Part shown: piece by piece, positions 43,266-53,101 of the stretch | Position numbering within the stretch: position 1 is the stretch's first letter | Layout: each line of letters opens with the position of its first letter | NCBI GenBank assembly: GCA_934464615.1 | Contig: CAKSKA010000008.1 | Location: forward strand, 1 to 64,000 | DNA: 64,000 nucleotides | Direction of reading: 5' to 3' | Source: an uncultured Eubacteriales bacterium | GTDB taxonomy: Bacteria; Bacillota; Clostridia; Oscillospirales; Acutalibacteraceae | Position numbers and translations under genes: made by a program | Notes under the pieces: generated by a model | Databases searched by the model: none | What the model saw: the letters and a program-made list of their open reading frames with translations, nothing else | What the model was told of the DNA's origin: nothing

Positions 43266-44873
43266 ATGAAAAATGCAAATACGGGACTGAGGATAACACT
43301 TGTTTATGCGTGTACGGTAATACTTATGTTTGCGGGCGTTATGCGTATTTACAGCGTGGCAAATGACGAAAAGATACAAACAGCCGCAAAAAATAATAAT
43401 TACCGAATAACGCTTACCGATTTAAGAGGAACGGTGTTTGACCGTAATTTGCTGCCTGTTACAAATAAACAGCAAAAAATTCTTGCGGTGGTTATGCCTA
43501 CACCGCGTGCGATTACGGCAATAAGACAGGAACTGTACGGCGAACGCCTTGAAAGCGCGCTGTCATTACTTAAAAGCGGAAAACCTGCGGTAGTGCAGGT
43601 TGAACGGGAAATAGACTGCGACGGTATAACCTGTGTAAAAGTACCGGTGCATTTGTCGCAGGACACATTGTGTCCTCAGCTTATAGGCTATACCGATGAG
43701 GAAAATCACGGCGTATGCGGTATAGAATACAGTTTTGACGATGCACTTTATACCGATGAAAAATTACAGGTATTACTGGCGGACGACGGCAACGGCGATT
43801 TGCTTTACGGTGCAGAAGCGGAAATTGTCGGTGATACGTCGGTGACGGACAGCGGAATCGCATTGACGCTTGACACAAATATACAAGCCGTAACGGCGGA
43901 TGCTATGAAAGATATAATAAGCGGAGCCGCCGTGGTAAGCGAAGTGGGAACTGGGAAAATCAGGGCAATGGTAAGCATGCCGCAATTTGATATTACACGG
44001 GTGTCGGAGTATTTAAACAGCGAAAATTCACCGCTTGTAAACAGGGCGCTTTGCGCTTATAATGTGGGCTCCGCATTTAAACCATGCGTTGCCGCCGCTG
44101 TGTTGGAAGACGGAAGATTTTCGTCATTTACAACTGATTGTACAGGCAGTACCGACATTGACGGTCATGTTTTTAAATGCCATAAATTATCCGGACACGG
44201 AACAGTGGATTTAAAGAGTGCGCTTACCTATTCCTGTAATGTGTTTTTTTATGAAATTTCCTGCAAAGTCGGCGGCAGGGCAATATACGATATGGCGTCA
44301 AAACTGTCATTCGGTAATAAAATCGACCTCGGCGGAATATTTACAGACAGCGGCAGTATAACGTCGGCTCAAAAGCTTGAAAGTAATTCACACGCCACTG
44401 CAAATCTGGCAATAGGGCAGGGGGAACTGTTGTTAAGTCCGGTTTCAATATTAACTCTTTACGAAGCTATAGCAAACGGCGGAGTGTACCATATGCCGAG
44501 CATAATAGAAGGCAGCGTTAAGAGAGGACTTTTAAGTAAAAACGCAGCGCCCGTTCCCACACGCGCTATGAGCCGCGAAACAGCCGATACAATAAAAAAG
44601 TATCTTTGCAGCGTTGTGGAATCCGGCACGGGTGCTGCCGCCGGGCCTGAAAAAACAACGGCGGCCGGCAAAACCGCCACAGCGGAAACCGGTTGGCAAA
44701 AGGACGGCGTTTTAATACAAAACTCATGGTTTTGCGGATTTTTTCCGGTTGAAAACCCGAAATATGCGGTGGCTGTGCTTATAGAGGATACGCAAAAAAA
44801 CGGCACGGCGGGCGCTCCCGTCTTTAAAAAAATAGCCGACGGTATAACAACGCTTGAAAACAGCCTTTCATAA
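43266..44873 (+). CDS. Class B penicillin-binding protein (transpeptidase) with KTA instead of KTG
   Basis: 535 aa. One N-terminal TM helix (residues 9-30), a dimerisation domain, then the transpeptidase: SAFK at 269-272 (SxxK), SCN at 323-325 (SxN) and KTA at 469-471 where KTG is expected (context AAGKTATAETG). It is shorter than SpoVD or PBP2 relatives and lacks PASTA domains. Role in elongation, division or sporulation is not determined. The ribosome site is trapped in the upstream hairpin. Followed by recJ from its own promoter. Confidence 0.85.
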   Translation: MKNANTGLRITLVYACTVILMFAGVMRIYSVANDEKIQTAAKNNNYRITLTDLRGTVFDRNLLPVTNKQQKILAVVMPTPRAITAIRQELYGERLESALSLLKSGKPAVVQVEREIDCDGITCVKVPVHLSQDTLCPQLIGYTDEENHGVCGIEYSFDDALYTDEKLQVLLADDGNGDLLYGAEAEIVGDTSVTDSGIALTLDTNIQAVTADAMKDIISGAAVVSEVGTGKIRAMVSMPQFDITRVSEYLNSENSPLVNRALCAYNVGSAFKPCVAAAVLEDGRFSSFTTDCTGSTDIDGHVFKCHKLSGHGTVDLKSALTYSCNVFFYEISCKVGGRAIYDMASKLSFGNKIDLGGIFTDSGSITSAQKLESNSHATANLAIGQGELLLSPVSILTLYEAIANGGVYHMPSIIEGSVKRGLLSKNAAPVPTRAMSRETADTIKKYLCSVVESGTGAAAGPEKTTAAGKTATAETGWQKDGVLIQNSWFCGFFPVENPKYAVAVLIEDTQKNGTAGAPVFKKIADGITTLENSLS

Positions 44874-44895
44874 TATAAGCATTGCACGAATTTTA

Positions 44896-44924
44896 TTGCA
44901 AATTATGACATTAAATGATATAAT
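44896..44924 (+). promoter_or_regulatory. recJ promoter
   Basis: -35 TTGCAA (44896-44901), 17-nt spacer, perfect -10 TATAAT (44919-44924), 37 nt upstream of recJ. Confidence 0.7.
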
Positions 44925-44961
44925 TACTTAATATATAAATGTTGCAGACAGGGGTGAGAGT

Positions 44962-46956
44962 ATGGCGTATAAAAAATGGATTGTAAACCGTGTGGATAAA
45001 GCCGCGGCAACGGAACTTGCAAATGAATGTGAAAGCGATCCGTTTTTGGCGCTTATAGCGTCTGCCAGAGGCTATGCGGAGCCGTACGATTTCGAACAGT
45101 TTATGTCCGACGATGTCGTTTTTAATTCACCTTATACTCTGCCCGATATGGAAAAGGGAGTGGAAGCCGTAAGGCAGGCAATAGAGCAAAATCTGCTTAT
45201 TTGCGTTTGCGGCGATTACGACTGCGACGGCGTAACCGCAACCGCGCTTTTGTACAGTTATTTGTGCGAAAAGGGCGCAAATTGCACCTACTACATTCCC
45301 GACAGATTCAGTGACGGTTACGGCATAAGCATAAATGCAATAGATAAATTAAAGAAACAGGGCGTTGAGTTTATTATAACCGTGGATAACGGAATAAGCT
45401 GTGCGCAGCAGATTGAATACGCAAATTCGCTCGGTATAAAAACAGTTGTTACCGACCACCATTTACCGCCGGAAGTTTTACCTGACGCACTTGCGGTTAT
45501 CGATCCGCATATAAACGGCAGCAATGCGGAATTTAAAGATATATGCGGCGTATTTGTGGCGTTTAAACTGGTTTGCGCGCTTGAGGACGCGCAACCGGAA
45601 GAACTTGCCGAAAAATATGCGGATTTGGTTGCAATAGGCACCGTGGCAGACGTTATGCCGCTTACCGACGAAAACAGAGATATAGTTAAACTCGGCATAT
45701 CGCTTATAAACAGTACTAAAAAGTCGGGAATTACGGCGCTTCTTAACAGTGCCGGAATTAAACGCGGGGAAGTTACGGCGCAGAAGATAGCATTCGGCTT
45801 ATCGCCGCGCATAAATGCGGCAGGCAGAATGGCGTCCGCCGACATTGCTTTTTCGCTTTTGACGGAAAATGACTTTTTAAAGGCTTCGTCTATAGCGGAA
45901 AAGCTGGAAGAACTTAACGCACTGCGGCAAAAAACAGAAAGGGAAATATCCGCACAGGCCGTAAAAATTATAGAGGATAACGGGTTTGAGTACGACCGCG
46001 TTATTGTTGTTGCCGGAAATAACTGGCATAAAGGCGTTGTGGGTATATCCGCTTCGCGAATTGCGGAAAAATACGGCAAACCCACATTCGTCCTGTCTGT
46101 TGATGATGACGGCGAAGTTTCCGGTTCGGGCAGGAGCGTAGGCGATTTTTCTCTTTATGACGCTGTTTTTTATTGCAGGGATATACTTTCAAGGTTCGGC
46201 GGTCATACATCAGCTGCAGGCGTGGGACTTAAGGCGGATAAAATCGACGAATTCCGCAATAAAATCAACGAATACTGTAAGGATATGCCTTACAGCGCAC
46301 CCGTTTTAAAATTGGATTGTAAATTAAATCCTGCGGGAATATCAATAGATATGGCACAGGCGCTCCGCCTTCTTGAGCCGTTCGGCAATGCAAATCCCGT
46401 ACCTGTTTTCGGACTGTACGGAATGAAAATTGAAAAAATTGTGCAACTTGGCGGCGGTAAACACGCAAAACTGCTGCTCTCCAAAAACGGAACGGTTACA
46501 CAGGCTTTGGCATTCGGCGTACCGGCATCGGCAATACCGTTTTCGGTTTCGGATATTATAGATATTGCCGTAACAATAGATGTAAACGAATATATGGGCA
46601 ACAGCAGTGTGTCGGTTATTATAAAAGATTGGCGCGTAAGCGGCACGGACGAGGAAAAAATGTTTGCCGATATTGCAGAGTACGAGGCTTTTCGGCGGAA
46701 TGAGCCGGTCGGGCATACCCTTACAAGAGATGACGTTGCCGCGGTTTACCGTGCCGCAGACGGCGTTACACCGGAATTTTTAAGACAGAAATTTTTAAAC
46801 AGTGCCGGATATTTTAAAACAATGGCAGCACTTGACGTGCTTTACGAACTTTGCCTTATTAAAAACGTACAGGACGGCGGTACGGTAAAAATACATACTG
46901 TAAAGGGTAAAAAGGTCAGTCTTGAAGACTCGGCAACATTCAATGCGTTAGTATGA
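44962..46956 (+). CDS. recJ: Single-stranded-DNA-specific exonuclease RecJ
   Basis: 664 aa. DHH motifs CGDYDCDGVTATALLYS and TVVTDHHLPPEVLPDA, DHHA1 domain with GRFGGHTSAAGV-like (SRFGGHTSAAGVGLK) and an OB fold. A C-terminal extension of ~100 residues follows the OB fold. It degrades ssDNA 5'-3' in recombination and repair. AGGGGTGAG precedes ATG. First gene in a run with relA, dtd, an MBL hydrolase, hemZ and a uridine-kinase-like gene. Confidence 0.95.
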   Translation: MAYKKWIVNRVDKAAATELANECESDPFLALIASARGYAEPYDFEQFMSDDVVFNSPYTLPDMEKGVEAVRQAIEQNLLICVCGDYDCDGVTATALLYSYLCEKGANCTYYIPDRFSDGYGISINAIDKLKKQGVEFIITVDNGISCAQQIEYANSLGIKTVVTDHHLPPEVLPDALAVIDPHINGSNAEFKDICGVFVAFKLVCALEDAQPEELAEKYADLVAIGTVADVMPLTDENRDIVKLGISLINSTKKSGITALLNSAGIKRGEVTAQKIAFGLSPRINAAGRMASADIAFSLLTENDFLKASSIAEKLEELNALRQKTEREISAQAVKIIEDNGFEYDRVIVVAGNNWHKGVVGISASRIAEKYGKPTFVLSVDDDGEVSGSGRSVGDFSLYDAVFYCRDILSRFGGHTSAAGVGLKADKIDEFRNKINEYCKDMPYSAPVLKLDCKLNPAGISIDMAQALRLLEPFGNANPVPVFGLYGMKIEKIVQLGGGKHAKLLLSKNGTVTQALAFGVPASAIPFSVSDIIDIAVTIDVNEYMGNSSVSVIIKDWRVSGTDEEKMFADIAEYEAFRRNEPVGHTLTRDDVAAVYRAADGVTPEFLRQKFLNSAGYFKTMAALDVLYELCLIKNVQDGGTVKIHTVKGKKVSLEDSATFNALV

Positions 46957-46993
46957 CAGGACTCAAACCTGTCACATTAAAGGGGTGAGCATA

Positions 46994-49186
46994 ATGGAAG
47001 CGGAATATGAGAGAAATTATGAGGATTTGGCGGAACTGCTTAAAAAACAGGGCGGTAATTACAATTATCCGCTTATACGCCGCGCTTATGAGGTATGCGT
47101 GCAGGCACACAAGGGACAGCATCGCTTTTCTAAGGAGGAATTTTATCTTCATCCTTTAAGTGTTGCAAAAATTGTAGCGCAGCTCGGTATGGACAGCGAA
47201 TCAATTGTTGCGGCGCTTTTACACGATACCGTAGAGGATACGCCCGTAACGCAGGAAGACATCAAAAAGAATTTCGGCGAAACGGTTGCCCTGCTTGTCG
47301 ACGGCGTTACAAAACTCGGTAAAATAAGCTATACCACCAAGGAGCAGCTGCAAGCGGAAAATCTGCGCAAAATGCTTATGGCAATGGCAAAGGATATAAG
47401 GGTAATTATTATCAAACTTGCCGACAGACTGCATAATATGCGTACAATAGACGCAATGCCTGAATATAAGCAGAGGGAAAAATCGGTTGAAACCCTTGAA
47501 ATTTTTGCCCCTATTGCTCACCGACTCGGTATCAGAGCCATAAAGGAAGAACTTGAGGACCTTGCAATTAAGCATCTTGATCCGGTTGCATATAAAGAAA
47601 TAGAAGAGCTTTTGCAGATTAAAAGCGACCAGCGCAAGCAAATACTTGACGGCATACAAAAGAAAATAGAACAACGCCTTAAAGAAACGATACCCGATGT
47701 TAATTTTGAAATACAGGCAAGGGTAAAATCCATACACGGAATATACCGTAAAATGTATGTTCAAGGCAAGGATTTTGACGAGATTTACGATATTTACGCA
47801 TTGCGTATAATAACCGATACCGTTACGGACTGCTATAATATTTTGGGTATAATGCACGACCTTTTCCGTCCCATACCGGGAAGGTTTAAGGACTATATTT
47901 CAATGCCAAAGCCCAACCGTTATCAGTCATTGCATACAACGGTAATAGGACGTGAGGCAATTCCGTTTGAAATACAGATAAGGACGTTTGAAATGCACCG
48001 CACGGCTGAATACGGTATAGCGGCGCACTGGAAATATAAAGAGGGCATTAAGGATAACGACGAAAAAATGCAGGATCAGCTTGCGTGGGTACGCCAGATA
48101 CTTGAAGCGCAAAACGACAACGGCGATTCAAGCGAACTTATAAGCTCAATAAAAGTAGATTTGGCACAGGAGGACGTTTTTGCCGTAACGCCTAAGGGCG
48201 ATGTAATCAATCTGCCTGCCGGTTCTACCGTTATAGATTTTGCTTTTGCAATACATTCGGCGGTCGGCGTTAAAATGATAGGTGCCAAGGCGGACGGTAA
48301 AATTGTACCGATAAACCATGTTATTAAAACGGGTGAAGTTATAGATATACTGACTTCCAATCAACCCGGCCGCGGACCGAGCCGCGATTGGCTTAACATT
48401 GCGGTTACAAATCAGGCAAAGGCAAAAATACGCGCATGGTTTAAAAAGGAACGCAGGGCTGAGAATATCGAACGCGGCAAGGATTCCGTTATGTCGGAAT
48501 TCAAACGGAATTATATTAATCTTGAGGACGCCGCCCTGCGCGATTTTATAAACGATGTTGCACAAAAACAACACTTTGCGTCGGCTGATGATTTTTATGC
48601 CGCTATAGGCTACGGCGGCATAATACTTTCGCGTATAATGCCGAGAATTAAAGAGGATTACGCAAAGACTTACAAATCCGCAAAACAGGAAGAAATTGAG
48701 TTTAAACCGCTGCGGCCGTCAAAGCAGTCGGACGGCGTTGTTGTGGACGGTATTGACGACTGCCTTATTAAGTTTTCGAAGTGCTGCGCGCCTCTGCCCG
48801 GCGACGATATTATAGGCTTTATTACACGCGGACACGGCGTGTCAATTCATAAGCGCGACTGCAATAATGTCCCTGTTGATTTAACCGCCTGCGAGGATCC
48901 CGGACGCTGGGTGCACGCACATTGGACAAATACCGTTAAACGTACGGCATTTACTTCAACACTGCGCATAATAGGCGTTGAACGCGACGGATTTTTGGCG
49001 GATATTACTGTGGCGCTTTATAATATGCATATCTCAATTCATTCCGTTAACGCAAGAAGCACCAAGGAAGGCAATTCCGTTGTGCTTGTAACACTCAGCG
49101 CGGATAATGTAGAACATCTTAAAAGCATAATTAACCATATGGAAAAGATACACGGCGTTTTCAGTGTAGAGCGCCTTAATCAGTAG
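46994..49186 (+). CDS. relA: Bifunctional (p)ppGpp synthetase/hydrolase (RelA/SpoT)
   Basis: 730 aa. HD hydrolase (AALLHDTVEDTPVT), synthetase (YDIYALRIITDTVTDCYNILG, MPKPNRYQSLHTTV), TGS (VFAVTPKGDVINLPAGSTVIDF), a zinc-finger-like region with CCAPLPGDDIIG, and C-terminal ACT domain. An intact HD motif suggests both synthesis and hydrolysis. It mediates the stringent response. ATG 46994 is preceded by AAAGGGGTG. Gene order relA-dtd matches Firmicutes. Confidence 0.97.
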   Translation: MEAEYERNYEDLAELLKKQGGNYNYPLIRRAYEVCVQAHKGQHRFSKEEFYLHPLSVAKIVAQLGMDSESIVAALLHDTVEDTPVTQEDIKKNFGETVALLVDGVTKLGKISYTTKEQLQAENLRKMLMAMAKDIRVIIIKLADRLHNMRTIDAMPEYKQREKSVETLEIFAPIAHRLGIRAIKEELEDLAIKHLDPVAYKEIEELLQIKSDQRKQILDGIQKKIEQRLKETIPDVNFEIQARVKSIHGIYRKMYVQGKDFDEIYDIYALRIITDTVTDCYNILGIMHDLFRPIPGRFKDYISMPKPNRYQSLHTTVIGREAIPFEIQIRTFEMHRTAEYGIAAHWKYKEGIKDNDEKMQDQLAWVRQILEAQNDNGDSSELISSIKVDLAQEDVFAVTPKGDVINLPAGSTVIDFAFAIHSAVGVKMIGAKADGKIVPINHVIKTGEVIDILTSNQPGRGPSRDWLNIAVTNQAKAKIRAWFKKERRAENIERGKDSVMSEFKRNYINLEDAALRDFINDVAQKQHFASADDFYAAIGYGGIILSRIMPRIKEDYAKTYKSAKQEEIEFKPLRPSKQSDGVVVDGIDDCLIKFSKCCAPLPGDDIIGFITRGHGVSIHKRDCNNVPVDLTACEDPGRWVHAHWTNTVKRTAFTSTLRIIGVERDGFLADITVALYNMHISIHSVNARSTKEGNSVVLVTLSADNVEHLKSIINHMEKIHGVFSVERLNQ

Positions 49187-49193
49187 GTGAAAA

Positions 49194-49649
49194 ATGAAGG
49201 CTGTAATTCAAAGAGTGTCTAAAGCTGCGGTGACGGTAGAAGGGAAAACCGTGGGTAAGGCAGGCAAAGGATTTCTTGTTTTGTTGGGCGTTGATAAAGA
49301 CGATACCGAGCAGGAAGCACGGCTGTTGGCGCAGAAAACCGCCAAACTGCGGGTGTTTTGCGATGAAAACGATAAAATGAATTTATCACTTACCGACGTT
49401 ACGGGCGACGCGCTTGTGATTTCCAACTTCACGCTTTGCGCCGATACGCATAAGGGCAACCGCCCGTCGTTTATAGATGCAATGCAGCCCGATGCCGCAA
49501 ATAAACTGTATATGCTTTTTTGCAGCGAACTTGAAAAATGCGGCGTAGAGCGAGTTGACAGGGGCATTTTCGGCGCGGATATGAAGGTTGAACTGTTGAA
49601 CGACGGACCGATAACGATAATACTTGATACTGACTTATGGAGGAAATAA
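49194..49649 (+). CDS. dtd: D-aminoacyl-tRNA deacylase
   Basis: 151 aa. MKAVIQRVSKAAVTVEGK at the N-terminus, the SxFTL motif as NFTLCADTHKGNRPSF (Gln of SQxTL replaced by Asn) and the C-terminal Gly-cisPro GP motif in NDGPITIILDT. It removes D-amino acids from mischarged tRNAs. It follows relA by 7 nt. Confidence 0.94.
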   Translation: MKAVIQRVSKAAVTVEGKTVGKAGKGFLVLLGVDKDDTEQEARLLAQKTAKLRVFCDENDKMNLSLTDVTGDALVISNFTLCADTHKGNRPSFIDAMQPDAANKLYMLFCSELEKCGVERVDRGIFGADMKVELLNDGPITIILDTDLWRK

Positions 49650-49651
49650 TT

Positions 49652-50287
49652 TTGCAAATGTTTGTAAAAGTTACCGAAAACGGCGGAGCAAACTGCTATA
49701 TGCTTTGCGGTAACGACTGGGCGGTAATAATTGATCCGGGCAGTGCCGATAAGGAAATTGTTGATTTTGCACGCGAAAACAGCAGTAAACATTACAAGTA
49801 CATATTACTTACGCATTGCCATTACGACCATATAACCGGAGTACCGAAAATTAAGGAAATATTCGGCGGTAAGACCGTAATAGGCAAAGGGGATGCCGCC
49901 GGACTTGAGGATGCGGTTATAAATCTTTCGGGCACATGGACGGATAATCCCGTCTGTTTTTCGGCAGATATAACGGTAGACGACGGCGATACAATAGACC
50001 TCGGAACAGACAAAATATCGGTTATGCAGACGCCGGGACATACGGCAGGGTGCGTATGCTATATTATGGGTGACGATATGTTTACGGGGGATACGCTTTT
50101 TAAACAAAGCGTCGGCAGGTACGATTTGCCGACTTCAAGTGTAAGGCAGTTGCTGGCATCGCTTAAAAAATTGGGGGCAATTGAAAAAAATTATAATTTG
50201 TATCCCGGTCACGGCGAAAAAACAACGCTTGAGGACGAAAAGAAATATAACAATTTTTTCAGAAGAGTTTTAAATGAAATTAAATAG
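49652..50287 (+). CDS. Metallo-beta-lactamase-fold hydrolase (glyoxalase II-like)
   Basis: 211 aa. Metal motif THCHYDHITG, later TPGHTAGCV and FTGDTLF, and PGHGEKTTL at the end. Relatives hydrolyse thioesters or phosphate esters; glyoxalase II activity is possible but not shown. I choose TTG 49652 since GGAGG is 8 nt upstream; the earlier in-frame ATG (49637) is inside dtd and coincides with that site. It overlaps hemZ by 14 nt. Confidence 0.87.
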   Translation: MQMFVKVTENGGANCYMLCGNDWAVIIDPGSADKEIVDFARENSSKHYKYILLTHCHYDHITGVPKIKEIFGGKTVIGKGDAAGLEDAVINLSGTWTDNPVCFSADITVDDGDTIDLGTDKISVMQTPGHTAGCVCYIMGDDMFTGDTLFKQSVGRYDLPTSSVRQLLASLKKLGAIEKNYNLYPGHGEKTTLEDEKKYNNFFRRVLNEIK

Positions 50288-51752
50288 TATAAATAACGAT
50301 TATAATTACGAACTTGAAAAGTTGTGCAGGTTGTTTCTGCCTTTTGAACGCATTGATATAACCGACACACTCGTAAAAGACAATATATACGGCATTGTGC
50401 AAAAGCGGATTGACGGTAACGTCACCGTTTTGTCGGCGTATCTTAATGCGGGCGGAAAAGAGTCCGCGCATACCGACAGCATACAAAACAACACGGAAGA
50501 TTACGACAGACGCTGCGAAACCCTGCTTTGCGTGCAGTTGTTTGAATGTTTTGCGGATGTTTTCGGTTATAAACCCGAGTGGGGAGTGCTTACGGGAATC
50601 CGTCCGGCAAAACTTTATTCCGCTTACCGCAAAAAATACGGTGATGAAGCCGACAGACTTTTTAAGGAGCATTTTGTTGTGTCGGACGAAAAAATGTTGC
50701 TTTGCAGGGAAACGCTTGCAGGCGAAACCGCAATAATAAATCAGTCCGAGCCGGATTCATTCAGCCTTTACGTTTCAATACCGTTTTGCCCGTCAAGGTG
50801 CAGTTACTGTTCCTTTGTTTCACATTCTGTAGATAAAGCCAAAGCGCTTATTCCGCAGTATTTGCAAAAATTAAGCGAGGAAATTAAAATTACCGCCGAC
50901 ATTGCAAAAAGACTCGGTCTTAAACTTAAAACCGTATACATCGGCGGCGGAACGCCGACAACGCTTTCTCCCGACGAAATTGAAACCGTTATGGGAGAAA
51001 TAGCAGGAAATTTCGATTTGTCGAATATAATTGAATATACCGTAGAAGCAGGGCGTCCCGATACCGTGACCGAGGCAAAACTTAAAGTAATAAAAAAATA
51101 CGGCGCAACGCGTATCAGCATAAATCCGCAGACGATGATTGACAGTGTGCTTGAGCACATAGGCAGACGGCATACCGCACAGCAAACGGCGGATGCCTTC
51201 GCCCTTGCGCGCAGTCTGGGGTTTGACAATATTAATATGGATTTGATTGCAGGTCTGCCGACGGATACGCTGTCGGGTTTTTGCAAAACGCTTGATGAGG
51301 TTATAAAACTCGGTCCCGAAAACGTGACGGTACATTCGCTGTCGCTTAAACGCGCGTCTGCTATGACAGGAAATGGCGAACTGCCCGACTTTGATACCGG
51401 CATACAGGCGGCAAAAATGGTCTCGGCGGCACACAGCCTGCTTACGCAAAACGGAATAATGCCGTATTATATGTACCGCCAAAGCAAAACCGTCGGAAAT
51501 CTTGAAAACGTGGGTTATGCAAAAAAAGGATTTGAAGGATACTACAATGTTTATATTATGGACGAAACGCATACAATACTGTCGTGCGGTGCGTCTGCCG
51601 TAACAAAACTTAAAGAGCCGTACGGCAAAAACATCCGCCGTATATTTAATTACAAATATCCGTATGAATATATAAACAGATTCGATGAAATTAAATCAAG
51701 AAAGGCAAGTATAGAAGAGTTTTATGAAGAATATCCTGTCAGACATAATTAA
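50274..51752 (+). CDS. hemZ: Radical SAM coproporphyrinogen III oxidase-like protein HemZ
   Basis: 492 aa. The radical SAM cluster CPSRCSYC (about residues 169-176) follows YVSIPF, with IGGGTPTTL and VEAGRPDTVT further on, as in HemN/HemZ. The ~160-residue N-terminal extension matches Firmicute HemZ. Heme synthesis genes are not nearby, so some homologues with other roles are possible. ATG lies within the end of the MBL gene. Confidence 0.9.
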   Translation: MKLNSINNDYNYELEKLCRLFLPFERIDITDTLVKDNIYGIVQKRIDGNVTVLSAYLNAGGKESAHTDSIQNNTEDYDRRCETLLCVQLFECFADVFGYKPEWGVLTGIRPAKLYSAYRKKYGDEADRLFKEHFVVSDEKMLLCRETLAGETAIINQSEPDSFSLYVSIPFCPSRCSYCSFVSHSVDKAKALIPQYLQKLSEEIKITADIAKRLGLKLKTVYIGGGTPTTLSPDEIETVMGEIAGNFDLSNIIEYTVEAGRPDTVTEAKLKVIKKYGATRISINPQTMIDSVLEHIGRRHTAQQTADAFALARSLGFDNINMDLIAGLPTDTLSGFCKTLDEVIKLGPENVTVHSLSLKRASAMTGNGELPDFDTGIQAAKMVSAAHSLLTQNGIMPYYMYRQSKTVGNLENVGYAKKGFEGYYNVYIMDETHTILSCGASAVTKLKEPYGKNIRRIFNYKYPYEYINRFDEIKSRKASIEEFYEEYPVRHN

Positions 51753-52653
51753 TTGTGCGGGCAAACCTGTGGATTTTGCTTTGGAATGTGAAAAGGAATA
51801 CCATGAGGAATTGCTTGAACTGGCACGCCGTATAAAGAAAAACGACAGCATAAAAATAGTAATGATTGCGGGGCCTTCGGCTTCGGGCAAAACAACTACG
51901 GCAAACATACTGTGCGGATATCTTGATACGCTCGGACTTAAAGCCAAAACAGTATCGCTTGATAATTTTTATTTTGACAGGGAAAAACTGCCGTTGCTTG
52001 ACACAGGCGAAAAGGATACCGAAAGTATAAATTCGCTTGATGTTAAGGAAATAACACGCTGTTTGACGCAGGTAGTAAACAGCGGCAGTACGGTAATGCC
52101 TTATTACGATTTTACCACTGGTAAAAGTATAAAAAATAAAATACCTTTGGATATTTCCGACGGCGGTATTATTGTGGCTGAGGGATTGCACGCGCTGAAT
52201 CCCGCAATAACCGACGCACTGCCGCAGCAAAGTATTTATAAAATTTATATAAGCGTATCCGAAGAAATTTACGATACAAACGGACAAAAGCTGCTGTCAT
52301 CCCGTAAAGTGCGCTTTGTACGCAGGGCTTTGCGTGATAAAAAATTTCGCAATGCGGATATAAATGTCACACTTAAAATGTGGCCGGCTGTGGTACAGGC
52401 CGAAGAAAAGTATCTTTATCCTTTTAAAGCCAAAGCGGACAAAGTTCTTATAACATTACACAGTTATGAGATATGCGTGTATAAACGGGAGTTTCTTGAA
52501 ATGATGAAAGGTGCCGACAAAAATCTTGCGGCATACCCGTACGCTGCAAAAATTATACCGGTTATGGAAAAATTGCCGCAGATTGACGAAAGCACAGTAC
52601 CGTATGACTCGCTTTTAAGGGAGTTTTTGGGCGGCGGAAAATATAGTAATTGA
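51724..52653 (+). CDS. Uridine-kinase-like P-loop kinase
   Basis: 309 aa. P-loop IAGPSASGKTTTAN, VSLDNFYFDRE (uridine kinase-like substrate loop), YYDFTTGKS and IIVAEGLHALNP. The N-terminal 45 residues and C-terminal tail are not part of a minimal Udk, so it may phosphorylate a related nucleoside or another small molecule. It overlaps hemZ by 29 nt. In Firmicutes such genes often follow the threonyl-tRNA-synthetase-like TGS kinases; no TGS is here. Confidence 0.82.
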   Translation: MKNILSDIINCAGKPVDFALECEKEYHEELLELARRIKKNDSIKIVMIAGPSASGKTTTANILCGYLDTLGLKAKTVSLDNFYFDREKLPLLDTGEKDTESINSLDVKEITRCLTQVVNSGSTVMPYYDFTTGKSIKNKIPLDISDGGIIVAEGLHALNPAITDALPQQSIYKIYISVSEEIYDTNGQKLLSSRKVRFVRRALRDKKFRNADINVTLKMWPAVVQAEEKYLYPFKAKADKVLITLHSYEICVYKREFLEMMKGADKNLAAYPYAAKIIPVMEKLPQIDESTVPYDSLLREFLGGGKYSN

Positions 52654-52720
52654 AAATTTAACCGGAATATAGTATAATACCCTTTGTAAAACATTATTTA
52701 ATAAGTCTGGAGGATTTGTT

Positions 52721-53101
52721 ATGGAATATTTTGATAATGCAATTAATAAAACCAAAGAAGTATTTGATGTTGCAAAACAAAAAACCACGGAGGCTGTTAA
52801 TATCGGTAAGAAAAAATACGATATAGCGGCGGCTCAGCGCAATATAGAAAAACTTTATACAAAATTGGGTAAAGCAGCATTTGCGGTTTATGCAAACGAT
52901 CCTGCCGCTGATGAATCGGTTAAATCCGTAATTGCGGAAATTAAAGAAAAAACAGCGGATCTGGAAGCCGCTAAAAACGAATTACTTGCCATGAAAGGAA
53001 AAAGACTTTGCGCGAATTGCGGTGCCGCTATAGAAGAAAACGCTACATATTGCAGCGCCTGCGGCGAGAAAGTTACTTTTACACAGCAGGATGAACAGTA
53101 A
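52721..53101 (+). CDS. Small coiled-coil protein with C-terminal zinc ribbon
   Basis: 126 aa. A helical, Lys/Glu/Ala-rich coiled-coil region (residues 1-95) is followed by a zinc ribbon CANC...CSAC (about 97-114). No signal peptide. Function unknown. GGAGG lies 7 nt before ATG. It overlaps mtnN by 11 nt, so the two are translationally linked. Confidence 0.75.
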   Translation: MEYFDNAINKTKEVFDVAKQKTTEAVNIGKKKYDIAAAQRNIEKLYTKLGKAAFAVYANDPAADESVKSVIAEIKEKTADLEAAKNELLAMKGKRLCANCGAAIEENATYCSACGEKVTFTQQDEQ

